Of a stretch of 64,000 nt of DNA, positions 36,436 through 52,200 are shown piece after piece (position 1 is the stretch's first letter; the number at the start of each line of letters is the position of its first letter). The stretch is from Xylocopa sonorina. Its lineage: Eukaryota > Arthropoda > Insecta > Hymenoptera > Apidae. Both the position numbers and the translations under genes were made by a program. The notes under the pieces were generated by a model that worked only from the letters and a program-made list of their open reading frames with translations, was not told where the DNA came from and did not search any database. Location: NCBI RefSeq assembly GCF_050948175.1, contig NW_027490399.1, positions 62,001-126,000 of the forward strand. The letters are read 5' to 3'.

Positions 36436-39400
36436 ATGAAACGTAGAAATGAGATGCGATATCGCGTTTTAAGAAGCATTAGAAAGCTATTGCTACGATA
36501 CGTAGACATCTGCAGACGCTATTTCCTAGCGAGGAAGTATCGCATTCACATTCATTTGAAGTGTAGACGAGGAATACATAACACTTCGCAAATCATGTTA
36601 TATCTTACCATGAAACATAGAAATGAGATGCGATATCGCCTTTTAAGAATCATATGAACTCTATTGCTACGATACGTAGACATCTGCAGACGCTATTTCC
36701 TAGCGAGGAAGTGTCGCATTCACATTCAATTGAAGTGTAGACGAGGAATACATGGCACTTCGCAAACCATATTATATCTTACCATGAAACATAGAAATGA
36801 GATGCGATATCGCGTTTTAAGAATCATAAGAACTCTATTGCTTCGATACGTAGACATTTGCAAACGCTATTTCCTGGCAAGGAAGTGTCGCATTTACATT
36901 CATTTGAAGTGTAGACGAGGAATACATAACACTTCGCAAATCATATTACATCTTACCATGAAACATAGAAATGAGATGCGATATCGCGTTTTAAGAAGCA
37001 TTGGAACTCTATTGCTACGATACCTAGACATCTGCAGACGCTATTTCCTAGCAAGGAAGTGTCGCATTTACATTCATTTGAAGTGTAGACGAGGAATACA
37101 TGACACTTCGCAAATCGTATTATATCTTACCATGAAACATAGAAATGAGATGCGATATCGCGTTTTAAGAATCATATGAACTCTATTGCTACGATACCTA
37201 TACATCTGCAGACGCTATTTCCTAGTAAGGAAGTGTCGCATTTACATTCATTTGAAGTGTAGACGAGGAATACATGACACTTCGCAAATCATATTATATC
37301 TTACCATGAAACATAGAAATGAGATGCGATATCGCGTTTTAAGAAGCATTAGAAAGCTATTGCTACGATACCTAGACATCTGCAGACGCTATTTCCCAGC
37401 AAGGAAGTGTCGCATTTACATTCATTTGAAGTGTAGACGAGGAATACATAACACTTCGCAAATCATGTTATATCTTACCATGAAACATAGAAATAAGATG
37501 CGATATCGCGTTTTAAGAATCATATGAACTCTATTGCTACGATACGTAGACACCTGCAAACGCTGTTTCCTAGCGAGGAAGTGTCGCATTCACATTCATT
37601 TGAAGTGTAGACGAGGAATACATAACACTTCGCAAATCATATTATATCTTACCATGAAACTTAGAAATGAGGTGCGATATCGCGTTTTAAGAAGCATTAG
37701 AACACTATTGCTACGATAGGTAGACATTTGCAAACGCTATTTCCTGGCAAGGAAGTGTCGCATTTACATTCATTTGAAGTGTAGACGAGGAATACATAAC
37801 ACTTCGCAAATCATATTACATCTTACCATGAAACATAGAAATGAGATGCGTTACCGCGTTTCAAGAAGCATTAGAACTCTATTGCTACGATACCTAGACA
37901 TCTGCAGACGCTATTTCCTAGCAAGGAAGTGTCGCATTTACATTCATTTGAAGTGTAGACGAGGAATACATAACACTTCGCAAATCATGTTATATCTTAC
38001 CATGAAACATAGAAATGAGATGCGATATCGCCTTTTAAGAATCATATGAACTCTATTGCTACGATACGTAGACATCTGCAGACGCTATTTCCTAGCAAGG
38101 AAGTGTCGCATTTACATTCATTTGAAGTGTAGACGAGGAATACATGACACTTCGCAAATCATATTATATCTTACCATGAAACATAGAAATGAGATGCGAT
38201 ATCGCGTTTTAAGAAGCATTAGAAAGCTATTGCTACGATACCTAGACATCTGCAGACGCTATTTCCTAGCAAGGAAGTGTCGCATTTACATTCATTTGAA
38301 GTGTAGACGAGGAATACATAACACTTCGCAAATCATGTTATATCTTACCATGAAACATAGAAATAAGGTGCGATATCGCGTTTTAAGAATCATATGAACT
38401 CTATTGCTACGATACGTAGACACCTGCAAACGCTGTTTCCTAGCGAGGAAGTGTCGCATTCACATTCATTTGAAGTGTAGACGAGGAATACATAACACTT
38501 CGCAAATCATATTATATCTTACCATGAAACTTAGAAATGAGGTGCGATATCGCGTTTTAAGAAGCATTAGAACACTATTGCTACGATAGGTAGACATTTG
38601 CAAACGCTATTTCCTGGCAAGGAAGTGTCGCATTTACATTCATTTGAAGTGTAGACGAGGAATACATAACACTTCGCAAATCATATTACATCTTACCATG
38701 AAACATAGAAATGAGATGCGTTACCGCGTTTCAAGAAGCATTAGAACTCTATTGCTACGATACCTAGACATCTGCAGACGCTATTTCCTAGCAAGGAAGT
38801 GTCGCATTTACATTCATTTGAAGTGTTGACGAGGAATACATAACACTTCGCAAATCATATTATATCTTACCATGAAACGTAGAAATGAGATGCGATATCG
38901 CGTTTTAAGAAGCATTAGAAAGCTATTGCTACGATACGTAGACATCTGCAGACGCTATTTCCTAGCGAGGAAGTATCGCATTCACATTCATTTGAAGTGT
39001 AGACGAGGAATACATAACACTTCGCAAATCATGTTATATCTTACCATGAAACATAGAAATGAGATGCGATATCGCCTTTTAAGAATCATATGAACTCTAT
39101 TGCTACGATACGTAGACATCTGCAGACGCTATTTCCTAGCGAGGAAGTGTCGCATTCACATTCAATTGAAGTGTAGACGAGGAATACATGACACTTCGCA
39201 AACCATATTATATCTTACCATGAAACATAGAAATGAGATGCGATATCGCGTTTTAAGAATCATAAGAACTCTATTGCTTCGATACGTAGACATTTGCAAA
39301 CGCTATTTCCTGGCAAGGAAGTGTCGCATTTACATTCATTTGAAGTGTAGACGAGGATTACATAACACTTCGAAAATCATATTACATCTTACCATGAAAC

Positions 39401-41650
39401 ATAGAAATGAGATGCGATATCGCGTTTTAAGAAGCATTAGAACTCTATTGCTACGATACCTAGACATCTGCAGACGCTATTTCCTAGCAAGGAAGTGTCG
39501 CATTTACATTCATTTGAAGTGTAGACGAGGAATACATGACACTTCGCAAATCGTATTATATCTTACCATGAAACATAGAAATGAGATGCGATATCGCGTT
39601 TTAAGAATCATATGAACTCTATTGCTACGATACCTATACATCTGCAGACGCTATTTCCTAGCAAGGAAGTGTCGCATTTACATTCATTTGAAGTGTAGAC
39701 GAGGAATACATGACACTTCGCAAATCATATTATATCTTACCATGAAACATAGAAATGAGATGCGATATCGCGTTTTAAGAAGCATTAGAAAGCTATTGCT
39801 ACGATACCTAGACATCTGCAGACGCTATTTCCTAGTGTGGAAGTATCGCATTCACATTCATTTGAAGTGTAGACGAGGAATACATAACACTTCGCAAAGC
39901 ATGTTATATCTTACCATGAAACATAGAAATGAGATGCGATATCGCGTTTTAAGTATCATATGAACTCTATTGCTACGATACGTAGACATCTGCAAACGCT
40001 CTTTCCTAGCGAGGAAGTGTCGCATTCACATTCATTTGAAGTGTAGACGAGGAATACATGACACTTCGCAAACCATATTATATCTTACCATGAAACATAG
40101 AAATGAGATGCGATATCGCGCTTTAAGAATCATAAGAACTCTATTGCTTCGATACGTAGACATCTGCAATCGCTACTTCCTTGCAAGGAAGTGTCGCACT
40201 TACATTCATTTGAAGTGTAGACGAGGAATACATAACACTTCGCAAATCATACAACATCTTACCATGAAACATAGAAATGAGATGCGATATCGCGTTATAA
40301 GAAGTATTAGAACTCTATTGCTACGATACCTAGACATCTGCAGACGCTATTTCCTAGCAAGGAAGTGTCGCATTTACATTCATTTGAAGTGTAGACGAGG
40401 AATACATGACACTTCGCAAATCATGTTATATCTTACCATGAAACATAGAAATGAGATGCGATATCGCGTTTTAAGAATCATATGAACTCTATTGCTACGA
40501 TACGTAGACATCTGCAAACGCTATTTCCTAGCGAGGAAGTGTCACATTCACATTCATTTGAAGTGTTGACGAGGAATACATCACACTTCGCAAATCATAT
40601 TATATCTTACCATGAAACGTAGAAATGAGATGCGATATCGCGTTTTAAGAAGCATTAGAAAGCTATTGCTACGATACGTAGACATCTGCAGACGCTATTT
40701 CCTAGCGAGGAAGTATCGCATTCACATTCATTTGAAGTGTAGACGAGGAATACATAACACTTCGCAAATCATGTTATATCTTACCATGAAACATAGAAAT
40801 GAGATGCGATATCGCCTTTTAAGAATCATATGAACTCTATTGCTACGATACGAAGACATCTGCAGACGCTATTTCCTAGCGAGGAAGTGTCGCATTCACA
40901 TTCAATTGAAGTGTAGACGAGGAATACATGACACTTCGCAAACCATATTATATCTTACCATGAAACATAGAAATGAGATGCGATATCGCGTTTTAAGAAT
41001 CATAAGAACTCTATTGCTTCGATACGTAGACATTTGCAAACGCTATTTCCTGGCAAGGAAGTGTCGCATTTACATTCATTTGAAGTATAGACGAGGAATA
41101 CATAACACTTCGCAAATCATATTACATCTTACCATGAAACATAGAAATGAGATGCGATATCGCGTTTTAAGAAGCATTAGAACTCTATTGCTACGATACC
41201 TAGACATCTGCAGACGCTATTTCCTAGCAAGGAAGTGTCGCATTTACATTCATTTGAAGTGTAGACGAGGAATACATGACACTTCGCAAATCATATTATA
41301 TCTTACCATGAAACGTAGAAATGAGATGCGATATCGCGTTTTAAGAAGCATTAGAAAGCTATTGCTACGATACGTAGACATCTGCAGACGCTATTTCCTA
41401 GCAAGGAAGTGTCGCATTTACATTCATTTGAAGTGTAGACGAGGAATACATGACACTTCGCAAATCATGTTATATCTTACCATGAAACATAGAAATGAGA
41501 TGCGATATCGCGTTTTAAGAATCATAAGAACTCTATTGCTTCGATACGTAGACATCTGCAATCGCTACTTCCTTGCAAGGAAGTGTCGCACTTACATTCA
41601 TTTGAAGTGTAGACGAGGAATACATAACACTTCGCAAATCATATAACATC
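36436..41650 (+). repeat. Interleaved 870, 1740 and 2436 bp satellite duplications
   Basis: The run beginning ATGAAACGTAGAAATGAG at 36436 recurs at 38872 (offset 2436 = 14 monomers) and 40612 (offset 1740 = 10 monomers). Inside, 37200-38040 is tandemly repeated at about 38070-38910 (870 bp = 5 monomers), marked by GACACCTGCAAACGCTGTTTCC and CGTTACCGCGTTTCAAG. Partial overlap of units of different length indicates successive unequal exchanges. Confidence 0.72.
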
Positions 41651-42379
41651 TTACCATGAAACATAGAAATGAGATGCGATATCGCGTTATAAGAAGTATT
41701 AGAACTCTATTGCTACGATACCTAGACATCTGCAGACGCTATTTCCTAGCAAGGAAGTGTCGCATTTACATTCATTTGAAGTGTAGACGAGGAATACATG
41801 ACACTTCGCAAATCATGTTATATCTTACCATGAAACATAGAAATGAGATGCGATATCGCGTTTTAAGAATCATATGAACTCTATTGCTACGATACGTAGA
41901 CATCTGCAAACGCTATTTCCTAGCGAGGAAGTGTCACATTCACATTCAATTGAAGTGTAGACGAGGAATACATGACACTTCGCAAACCATATTATATCTT
42001 ACCATGAAACATATAAATGAGATGCGATATCGCGTTTTAAGAATCATAAGAACTCTATTGCTTCGATACGTAGACATCTGCAATCGCTACTTCCTTGCAA
42101 GGAAGTGTCGCATTTACATTCATTTGAAGTGTAGACGAGGAATACATAACACTTCGCAAATCATATTACATCTTACCATGAAACATAGAAATGAGATGCG
42201 ATATCGCGTTATAACAAGCATTAGAACTCTATTGCTACGATACCTAGACATCTGCAGACGCTATTTCCTAGCAAGGAAGTGTCGCATTTACATTCATTTG
42301 AAGTGTAGACGAGGAATACATGACACTTCGCAAATCATGTTATATCTTACCATGAAACATAGAAATGAGATGCGATATC

Positions 42380-43250
42380 GCGTTATGAGAAGCATTAGAA
42401 CTCTATTGCTACGATACCTAGATATCTGCAGACGCTATTTCCTAGCAAGGAAGTGTCGCATTCACATTCATTTGAAGTGTAGACGAGGAATACATAACAC
42501 TTCGCAAATCATATTATATCTTACCATGAAAGATAGAAATGAGATGCGATATCGCGTTTTAAGAATCATAAGAACTGTATTGCTACGATACGTATACAAC
42601 TGCAAACGCTATTTCCTTGCAAGGAAGTGTCGCATTTACATTCATTTGAAGTGTAGACGAGGAATACATAACACTTTGCAAATCATATTACATCTTACCA
42701 TGAAACATAGAAATGAGATGCGATATCGCGTTATGAGAAGCATTAGAACTCTATTGCTACGATACCTAGACATCTGCAGACGCTATTTCCTAGCAAGGAA
42801 GTGTCGCATTCACATTCATTTGAAGTGTGGACGAGGAATACATAACACTTCGCAAATCATATTATATCTTACCATGAAAGATAGAAATGAGATGCGATAT
42901 CGCGTTTTAAGAATCATAAGAACTGTATTGCTACGATACGTAGACAACTGCAAACGCTATTTCCTTGCAAGGAAGTGTCGCATTTACATTCATTTGAAGT
43001 GTAGACGAGGAATACATAACACTTCGCAAATCATATTACATCTTACCATGAAACATAGAAATGAGATGCGATATCGCGTTATGAGAAGCATTAGAACTCT
43101 ATTGCTACGATACCTAGACATCTGCAGACGCTATTTCGTAGCAAGGAAGTGTCGCATTTACATTCATTTCAAGTGTAGACGAGGAATACATGACACTTCG
43201 CAAATCATGTTATATCTTACCATGAAACATAGAAATGAGATGCGATGTCG
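42380..43250 (+). repeat. 348 bp (dimer) higher-order repeat
   Basis: GTTATGAGAAGC occurs at 42382, 42730 and 43078, exactly 348 bp apart. The alternating monomers carry ATGAAAGATAG and AACTGTATTGC (42531 and 42879). This is a short dimeric repeat within the monomer run that also supports the longest uninterrupted frame (41884-43269). Confidence 0.8.
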
Positions 43251-46200
43251 CGTTTTAAGAATCATATGAACTCTATTGCTACGATACGTAGACATCTACA
43301 AACGCTATTTCCTAGCGAGGAAGTGTCGCATTCACATTCATTTGAAGTGTAGACGAGGAATACATGACACTTCGCAAATCATATTATATCTTACCATGAA
43401 ACATAGAAATGAGATGCGATATCGCGTTTTAAGAAGCATTAGAAATCTATAGCTACGATACGTAGACATCTACAAACGCTATTTCCTAGCGAGGAAGTGT
43501 CGCATTCACATTCATTTGAAGTGTAGACGAGGAATACATGACACTTCGCAAATCATATTATATCTTACCATGAAACATAGAAATGAGATGCGATATCGCG
43601 TTTTAAGAAGCATTACATATCTATTGCTACGATACGTAGACATCTGCAAACGCTATTTCCTTGCAAGGAAGTGTCGCATTTACATTCATTTGAAGTGTAG
43701 ACGAGGAATACATAACACTTCACAAATCATATTATATCTTACCATGAAACATAGAAATGTGATGCGATATCGCGTTTTAAGAAGCATTTGAAATCTATAG
43801 CTACGATACGTAGACATCTGCAAACGCTATTTCCTTGCTAGGAAGTGTCGCATTTACACTCATTTGAATAGTAGACGAGGAATACATGACACTTCGCAAA
43901 TCATATTATATCTTACCATGAAACGTAGAAATGAGATGCGATATCGCGATTTAAGAAGCATTACATAACTATTGCTACGATACGTAGACATCTGCAAACG
44001 CTATTTCCTAGTGTGGAAGTATCGCATTCACATTCATTTGAAGTGTAGACGAGGAATACATAACACTTCGCAAATCATGTTATATCTTACCATGAAACAT
44101 AGAAATGAGATGCGATATCGCGTTATAAGATGCATTAGAACTCTATTGCTACGATACCTAGACATCTGCAATCGCTACTTCCTTGCAAGGAAGTGTCGCA
44201 TTTACATTCATTTGAAGTGTAGACGAGGAATACATAACACTTCGCAAATCATATTACATCTTACCATGAAACATAGAAATGAGATGCGATATCGCGTTTT
44301 AAGAATCATATGAACTCTATTGCTACGATACGTAGACATCTGCAAACGCTATTTCCTAGCGAGGAAGTGTCGCATTCACATTCATTTGAAGTGTAGACGA
44401 GGAGTACATGACACTTCGCGAATCATATTATATCTTACCATGAAACATAGAAATGAGATGCGATATCGCGATTTAAGAAGCATTACATAACTATTGCTAC
44501 GATACGTAGACATCTGCAAACGCTATTTCCTAGTGTGGAAGTGTCGCATTTACATTCATTTGAAGTGTAGACGAGGAATACATAACACTTCGCAAATCAT
44601 ATTACATCTTACCATGAAACATAGAAATGAGATGCGATATCGCATTTTAAGAATCATAAGAACTCTATTGCTTCGATACGTAGACATCTGCAATCGCTAC
44701 TTCCTTGCAAGGAAATGTCGCATTTACATTCATTTGAAGTGTAGACGAGGAATACATAACACTTCGCAAATCATATTACATCTTACCATGAAACATAGAA
44801 ATGAGATGCGATATCGCGTTATAAGAATCATATGAACTCTATTGCTACGTTACGTAGACATCTACAAACGCTATTTCCTAGCGAGGAAGTGTCGCATTCA
44901 CATTCATTTGAAGTGTAGACGAGGAATACATGACACTTCGCAAATCATATTATATCTTACCATGAAACATAGAAATGAGATGCGATATCGCGTTTTAAGA
45001 AGCATTAGAAATCTATAGCTACGATACGTAGACATCTGCAAACGCTATTTCCTTGCTAGGAAGTGTCGCATTTACACTCATTTGAATAGTAGACGAGGAA
45101 TACATGACAATTCGCAAATCATATTATATCTTACCATGAAACGTAGAAATGAGATGCGATATCGCGTTTTAAGAAGCATTACATATCTATTGCTACTATA
45201 CGTAGACAGCTGCAAACGCTATTTCTTTGCAAGGAAGTGTCGCATTTACATTCATTTGAAGTGTAGGCGAGGAATACATAACACTTCGCAAATCATATCA
45301 TATCTTACCATGAAACATAGAAATGAGATGCGATATCGCGTTATAAGAAGCATTAGAACTCTATTGCTACGATACCTAGACATCTGCAGACGCTATTTCC
45401 TAGCAAGGAAGTGTCGCATTTACATTCATTTGAAGTGTAGACGAGGAATACATGACACTTCGCAAATCATATTACACCTTACCATGAAACATAGAAATGA
45501 GATGCGTTATCGCGTTTTAAGAAGCATTACATATCTATTGCTACGATACGTAGACATCTGCAAACGCTATTTCTTTGCAAGGAAGTGTCGCATTTACATT
45601 CATTTGAAGTGTAGACGAGGAATACATGACACTTCGCAAATCATATTATATCTTACCATGAAACATAGAAATGAGATGCGATATCGCGTTTTAAGAATCA
45701 TATGAACTCTGTTGCTACGATACGTAGACATCTGCAAACGCTATTTCCTAGCGAGGAAGTGTCGCATTCACATTCATTTGAAGTGTAGACGAGGAATACA
45801 TGACACTTCGCAAATCATATTATATCTTACCATGAAACATAGAAATGAGATGCGATATCGCGATTTAAGAAGCATTACATAACTATTGCTACGATACGTA
45901 GACATCTGCAAATGCTATTTCCTAGTGTGGAAGTATCGCATTCACATTCATTTGAAGTGTAGACGAGGAATACATGACACTTCGCAAATCATATTACACC
46001 TTACCATGAAACATAGAAATGAGATGCGATATCGCGTTAGAAGAAGCATTAGAACTGTATTGCTACGATACCTAGACATCTGCAGACGCTATTTCCTTGC
46101 AAGGAAGTGTCGCATTTACATTCATTTGAAGTGTAGACGAGGAATACATGACACTTCGCAAATCATGTTATATCTTACCATGAAACATAGAAATGAGATG

Positions 46201-49200
46201 CGATATCGCGTTTTAAGAATCATATGAACTCTATTGCTACGATACGTAGACATCTACAAACGCTATTTCCTAGCGAGGAAGTGTCGCATTCACATTCATT
46301 TGAAGTGTAGACGAGGAATACATGACACTTCGCAAATCATCTTATATCTTACCATGAAACATAGAAATGAGATGCGATACCGCGTTTTAAGAAGCATTTG
46401 AAATCTATGGCTACGATACGTAGACATCTGCAAAAGCTATCTCCTTGCTAGGAAGTGTCGCATTTACACTCATTTAAATAGTAGACGAGGAATACATGAC
46501 ACTTCGCAAATCATATTATATCTTACCATGAAACATACAAATGAGATGCATTATCGCGTTTTAAGAAGCATTACATATCTATTGCTACGATATGTAGACA
46601 TCTGCAAACGCTATTTCTTTGCAAGGAAGTGTCGCATTTACATTCATTTGAAGTGTAGACGAGGAATACATGACACTTCGCAAATCATATTATATCTTAC
46701 CATGAAACATAGAAATGAGATGCGATATCGCGTTTTAAGAATCATATGAACTCTATTGCTACGATACGTAGACATCTGCAAACGCTATTTCCTAGCGAGG
46801 AAGTGTCGCATTCACATTCATTTGAAGTGTAGACGAGGAATACATGACACTTCGCAAATCATATTATATCTTACCATGAAACATAGAAATGAGATGCGAT
46901 ATCGCGATTTAAGAAGCATTACATAACTATTGCTACGATACGTAGACATCTGCAAACGCTATTTCCTAGTGTGGAAGTATCGCATTCACATTCATTTGAA
47001 GTGTAGACGAGGAATACATGACACTTCGCAAATCATATTACACCTTACCATGAAACATAGAAATGAGATGCGATATCGCGTTATAAGAAGCATTAGAACT
47101 GTATTGCTACGATACCTAGACATCTGCAGACGCTATTTCCTAGCAAGGAAGTGTCGCATTTACATTCATTTAAAGTGTAGACGAGGAATACATGACACTT
47201 CGCAAATCATATTATATCTTACCATGAAACATACAAATGAGATGCGTTATCGCGTTTTAAGAATCATATGAACTCTATTGCTACGATACGTAGACATCTA
47301 CAAACGCTATTTCCTAGCGAGGAAGTGTCGCATTCACATTCATTTGAAGTGTAGACGAGGAATACATGACACTTCGCAAATCATATTATATCTTACCATG
47401 AAATATAGAAATGAGATGCGATATCGCGTTTTAAGAAGCATTAGAAATCTATAGCTACGATACGTAGACATCTGCAAACGCTATTTCCTTGCAAGGAAGT
47501 GTCGCATTTACATTCATTTGAAGTGTAGACGAGGAATACATGACACTTCGCAAATCATATTATATCTTACCATGAAACATAGAAATGAGATGCGATATCG
47601 CGTTTTAAGAATCATATGAACTCTATTGCTACGATACGTAGACATCTGCAAACGCTATTTCCTAGCGAGGAAGTGTCGCATTCACATTCATTTGAAGTGT
47701 AGACGAGGAATACATGACACTTCGCAAATCATATTATATCTTACCATGAAACATAGAAATGAGATGCGATATCGCGATTTAAGAAGCATTACATAACTAT
47801 TGCTACGATACGTAGACATCTGCAAACGCTATTTCCTAGTGTGGAAGTATCGCATTCACATTCATTTGAAGTGTAGACGAGGAATACATAACACTTCGCA
47901 AATCATGTTATATCTTACCATGAAACATAGAAATGAGATGCGATATCGCGTTTTAAGAAGCATTGGAGCTCTATTGCTACGATACCTAGACATCTGCAGA
48001 CGCTATTTCCTAGCAGGGAAGTGTCGCATTTACATTCATTTGAAGTGTAGACGAGGAATACATGACACTTCGCAAATCATATTATATCTTACCATGAAAC
48101 ATAGAAATGAGATGCGATATCGCGTTTTAAGAAGCATTAGAACTCTATTGCTACGATAGGTAGACATCTGCAAACGCTATTTCCTTGCAAGGAAGTGTGG
48201 CATTTACATTCATTTGAAGTGTAGACGAGGAATACATAACACTTCGCAAATCATATTATATCTTACCATGAAACATAGAAATGTGATGCGATATCGCGTT
48301 TTAAGAAGCATTAGAAAGCTATTGCTACGATACGTAGACATCTGCATACGCTTTTTCCTAGCGAGGAAGTATCGCATTCACATTCATTTGAAGTGTAGAC
48401 GAGGAATACATAACACTTCGCAAATCATGTTATATCTTACCATGAAACATAGAAATGAGATGCGATATCGCGTTTTAAGTATCATATGAACTTTATTGCT
48501 ACGATACGTAGACATCTGCAAACGCTATTTCCTAGCGAGGAAGTGTCGCATTCACATTCATTTGAAGTGTAGACGAGGAATACATGACACTTCGCAAATC
48601 ATATTATATCTTACCATGAAACATAGAAATGAGATGCGATATCGCGTTTTAAGAATCATTAGAACTCTATTGCTTCGATACGTAGACATCTGCAATCGCT
48701 ACTTCCTTGCAAGGAAGTGTCGCATTTACATCCATTTGAAGTGTAGACGTGGAATACATAACACTTCGCAAATGATATTACACCTTACCATGAAACATAG
48801 AAATGAGATGCGATATCGCGTTATAAGAATCATATGAACTCTATTGCTACGTTACGTAGACATCTACAAACGCTATTTCCTAGCGAGGAAGTGTCGCATT
48901 CACATTCATTTGAAGTGTAGACGAGGAATACATGACATTTCGCAAATCATATTATATCTTACCATGAAACATAGAAATGAGATGCGATATCGCGTTTTAA
49001 GAAGCATTTGAAATCTATGGCTACGATACGTAGACATCTGCAAACGCTATCTCCTTGCTAGGAAGTGTCGCATTTACATTCATTTGAAGTGTAGGCGAGG
49101 AATACATAACACTTCGCAAATCATATCATATCTTACCATGAAACATAGAAATGAGATGCGATATCGCGTTATAAGAAGCATTGGAACTCTATTGCTACGA

Positions 49201-52200
49201 TACCTAGACATCTGCAGACGCTATTTCCTAGCAAGGAAGTGTCGCATTTACATTCATTTGAAGTGTAGACGAGGAATACATGACACTTCGCAAATCATAT
49301 TATATCTTACCATGAAACATAGAAATGAGATGCGATATCGCGTTTTAAGAAGCATTAGAACTCTATTGCTACGATAGGTAGACATCTGCAAACGCTATTT
49401 CCTTGCAAGGAAGTGTCGCATTTACATTCATTTGAAGTGTAGACGAGGAATACATGACACTTCGCAAATCATGTTATATCTTACCATGAAACATAGAAAT
49501 GAGATGCGATATCGCGTTTTAAGAATCATATGAACTCTATTGCTACGATACGTAGACATCTACAAACGCTATTTCCTAGCGAGGAAGTGTCGCATTCACA
49601 TTCATTTGAAGTGTAGACGAGGAATACATGACACTTCGCAAATCATCTTATATCTTACCATGAAACATAGAAATGAGATGCGATATCGCTTTTTAAGAAG
49701 CATTAGATATCTATAGCTACGATACGTAGACATCTGCAAACGCTATTTCCTTGCAAGGAAGTGTCGCATTTACATTCATTTGAAGTGTAGGCGAGGAATA
49801 CATAACACTTCCCAAATCATATCATATCTTACCATGAAGCATAGAAATGAGATGCGATACCGCGTTTTAAGAAGCATTTGAAATCTATGGCTACGATACG
49901 TAGACATCTGCAAAAGCTATCTCCATGCTAGGAAGTGTCGCATTTACACTCATTTGAATAGTAGACGAGGAATACATGACACTTCGCAAATCATATTATA
50001 TCTTACCATGAAACATACAAATGAGATGCGTTATCGCGTTTTAAGAAGCATTACATATCTATTGCTACGATATGTAGACATCTGCAAACGCTATTTCTTT
50101 GCAAGGAAGTGTCGCATTTACATTCATTTGAAGTGTAGACGAGGAATACATGACACTTCGCAAATCATATTATATCTTACCATGAAACATAGAAATGAGA
50201 TGCGATATCGCGTTTTAAGAATCATATGAACTCTATTGCTACGATACGTAGATATCTGCAAACCCTATTTCCTAGCGAGGAAGTGTCGCATTCACATTCA
50301 TTTGAAGTGTAGACGAGGAATACATGACACTTCGCAAATCATATTATATCTTACCACGAAACATAGAAATGAGATGCGATATCGCGATTTAAGAAGCATT
50401 ACATAACTATTGCTACGATACGTAGACATCTGCAAACGCTATTTCCTAGTGTGGAAGTATCGCATTCACATTCATTTGAAGTGTAGACGAGGAATACATA
50501 ACACTTCGCAAATCATGTTATATCTTACCATGAAACATAGAAATGAGATGCGATATCGCGTTTTAAGAATCAGAAGAACTCTATTGCTTCGATACGTAGA
50601 CATCTGCAATCGCTACTTCCTTGCAAGGAAGTGTCGCATTTACATTCATTTGAAGTGTAGACAAGGAATACATAACACTTCGCAAATCATATTACATCTT
50701 ACCATGAAACATAGAAATGAGATGCGATATCGCGTTTTAAGAATCATAAGAACTCTATTGCTTCGATACGTAGATATCTGCAATCGCTACTTCCTTGCAA
50801 GGAAGTGTCGCATTTACATTCATTTGAAGTGTAGACGAGGAATACATAACACTTCGCAAATCATATTACATCTTACCATGAAACATAGAAATGAGATGCG
50901 ATATCGCGTTATAAGAATCATATGAACTCTATTGCTACGTTACGTAGACATCTACAAACGCTATTTCCTAGCGAGGAAGTGTCGCATTCACATTCATTTG
51001 AAGTGTAGACGAGGAATACATGACACTTCGCAAATCATATTATATCTTACCATGAAACATAGAAATGAGATGCGATATCGCGTTTTAAGAAGCATTAGAA
51101 ATCTATAGCTACGATACGTAGACATCTGCAAACGCTATTTCCTTGCAAGGAAGTGTCGCATTTACATTCATTTGAAGTGTAGACGAGGAATACATGACAC
51201 TTCGCAAATCATATTATATCTTACCATGAAACATAGAAATGAGATGCGATATCGCGTTTTAAGAAGCATTAGAACTCTATTGCTACGATAGGTAGACATC
51301 TGCAAACGCTATTTCCTTGCAAGGAAGTGTCGCATTTACATTCATTTGAAGTGCAGACGAGGAATACATAACACTTCGCAAATCATATTATATCTTACCA
51401 TGAAACATAGAAATGTGATGCGATATCGCGTTTTAAGAAGCATTAGAAAGCTATTGCTACGATACGTAGACATCTGCATACGCTATTTCCTAGCGAGGAA
51501 GTATCGCATTCACATTCATTTGAAGTGTAGACGAGGAATACATAACACTTCGCAAATCATGTTATATCTTACCATGAAACATAGAAATGAGATGCGATGT
51601 CGCGTTTTAAGTATCATATGAACTTTATTGCTACGATACGTAGACATCTGCAAACGCTATTTCCTAGCGAGGAAGTGTCGCATTCACATTCATTTGAAGT
51701 GTAGACGAGGAATACATGACACTTCGCAAATCATATTATATCTTACCATGAAACATAGAAATGAGATGCGATATCGCGATTTAAGAAGCATTACATAACT
51801 ATTGCTACGATACGTAGACATCTGCAAACGCTATTTCCTAGTGTGGAAGTATCGCATTCACATTCATTTGAAGTGTAGACGAGGAATACATAACACTTCG
51901 CAAAGCATGTTATATCTTACCATGAAACATAGAAATGAGATGCGATATCGCGTTTTAAGTATCATATGAACTTTATTGCTACGATACGTAGACATCTGCA
52001 AACGCTATTTCCTAGCGAGGAAGTGTCGCATTCACATTCAGTTGAAGTGTAGACGAGGAATACATGACACTTCGCAAATCATATTATATCTTACCATGAA
52101 ACATAGAAATGAGATGCGATATCGCGTTTTAAGAATCATAAGAACTCTATTGCTACGATACGTAGACATCTGCGATCGCTACTTCCTTGCAAGGAAGTGT

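Noticed and set aside
41884..43269. 461-codon ORF made of 58-residue repeats, and the many similar ORFs across the satellite
   Set aside because: They arise because the 174 bp period is divisible by three. Stops appear freely in sister monomers, there are no start context, introns or domains, and the frame begins wherever a variant Met follows a stop.
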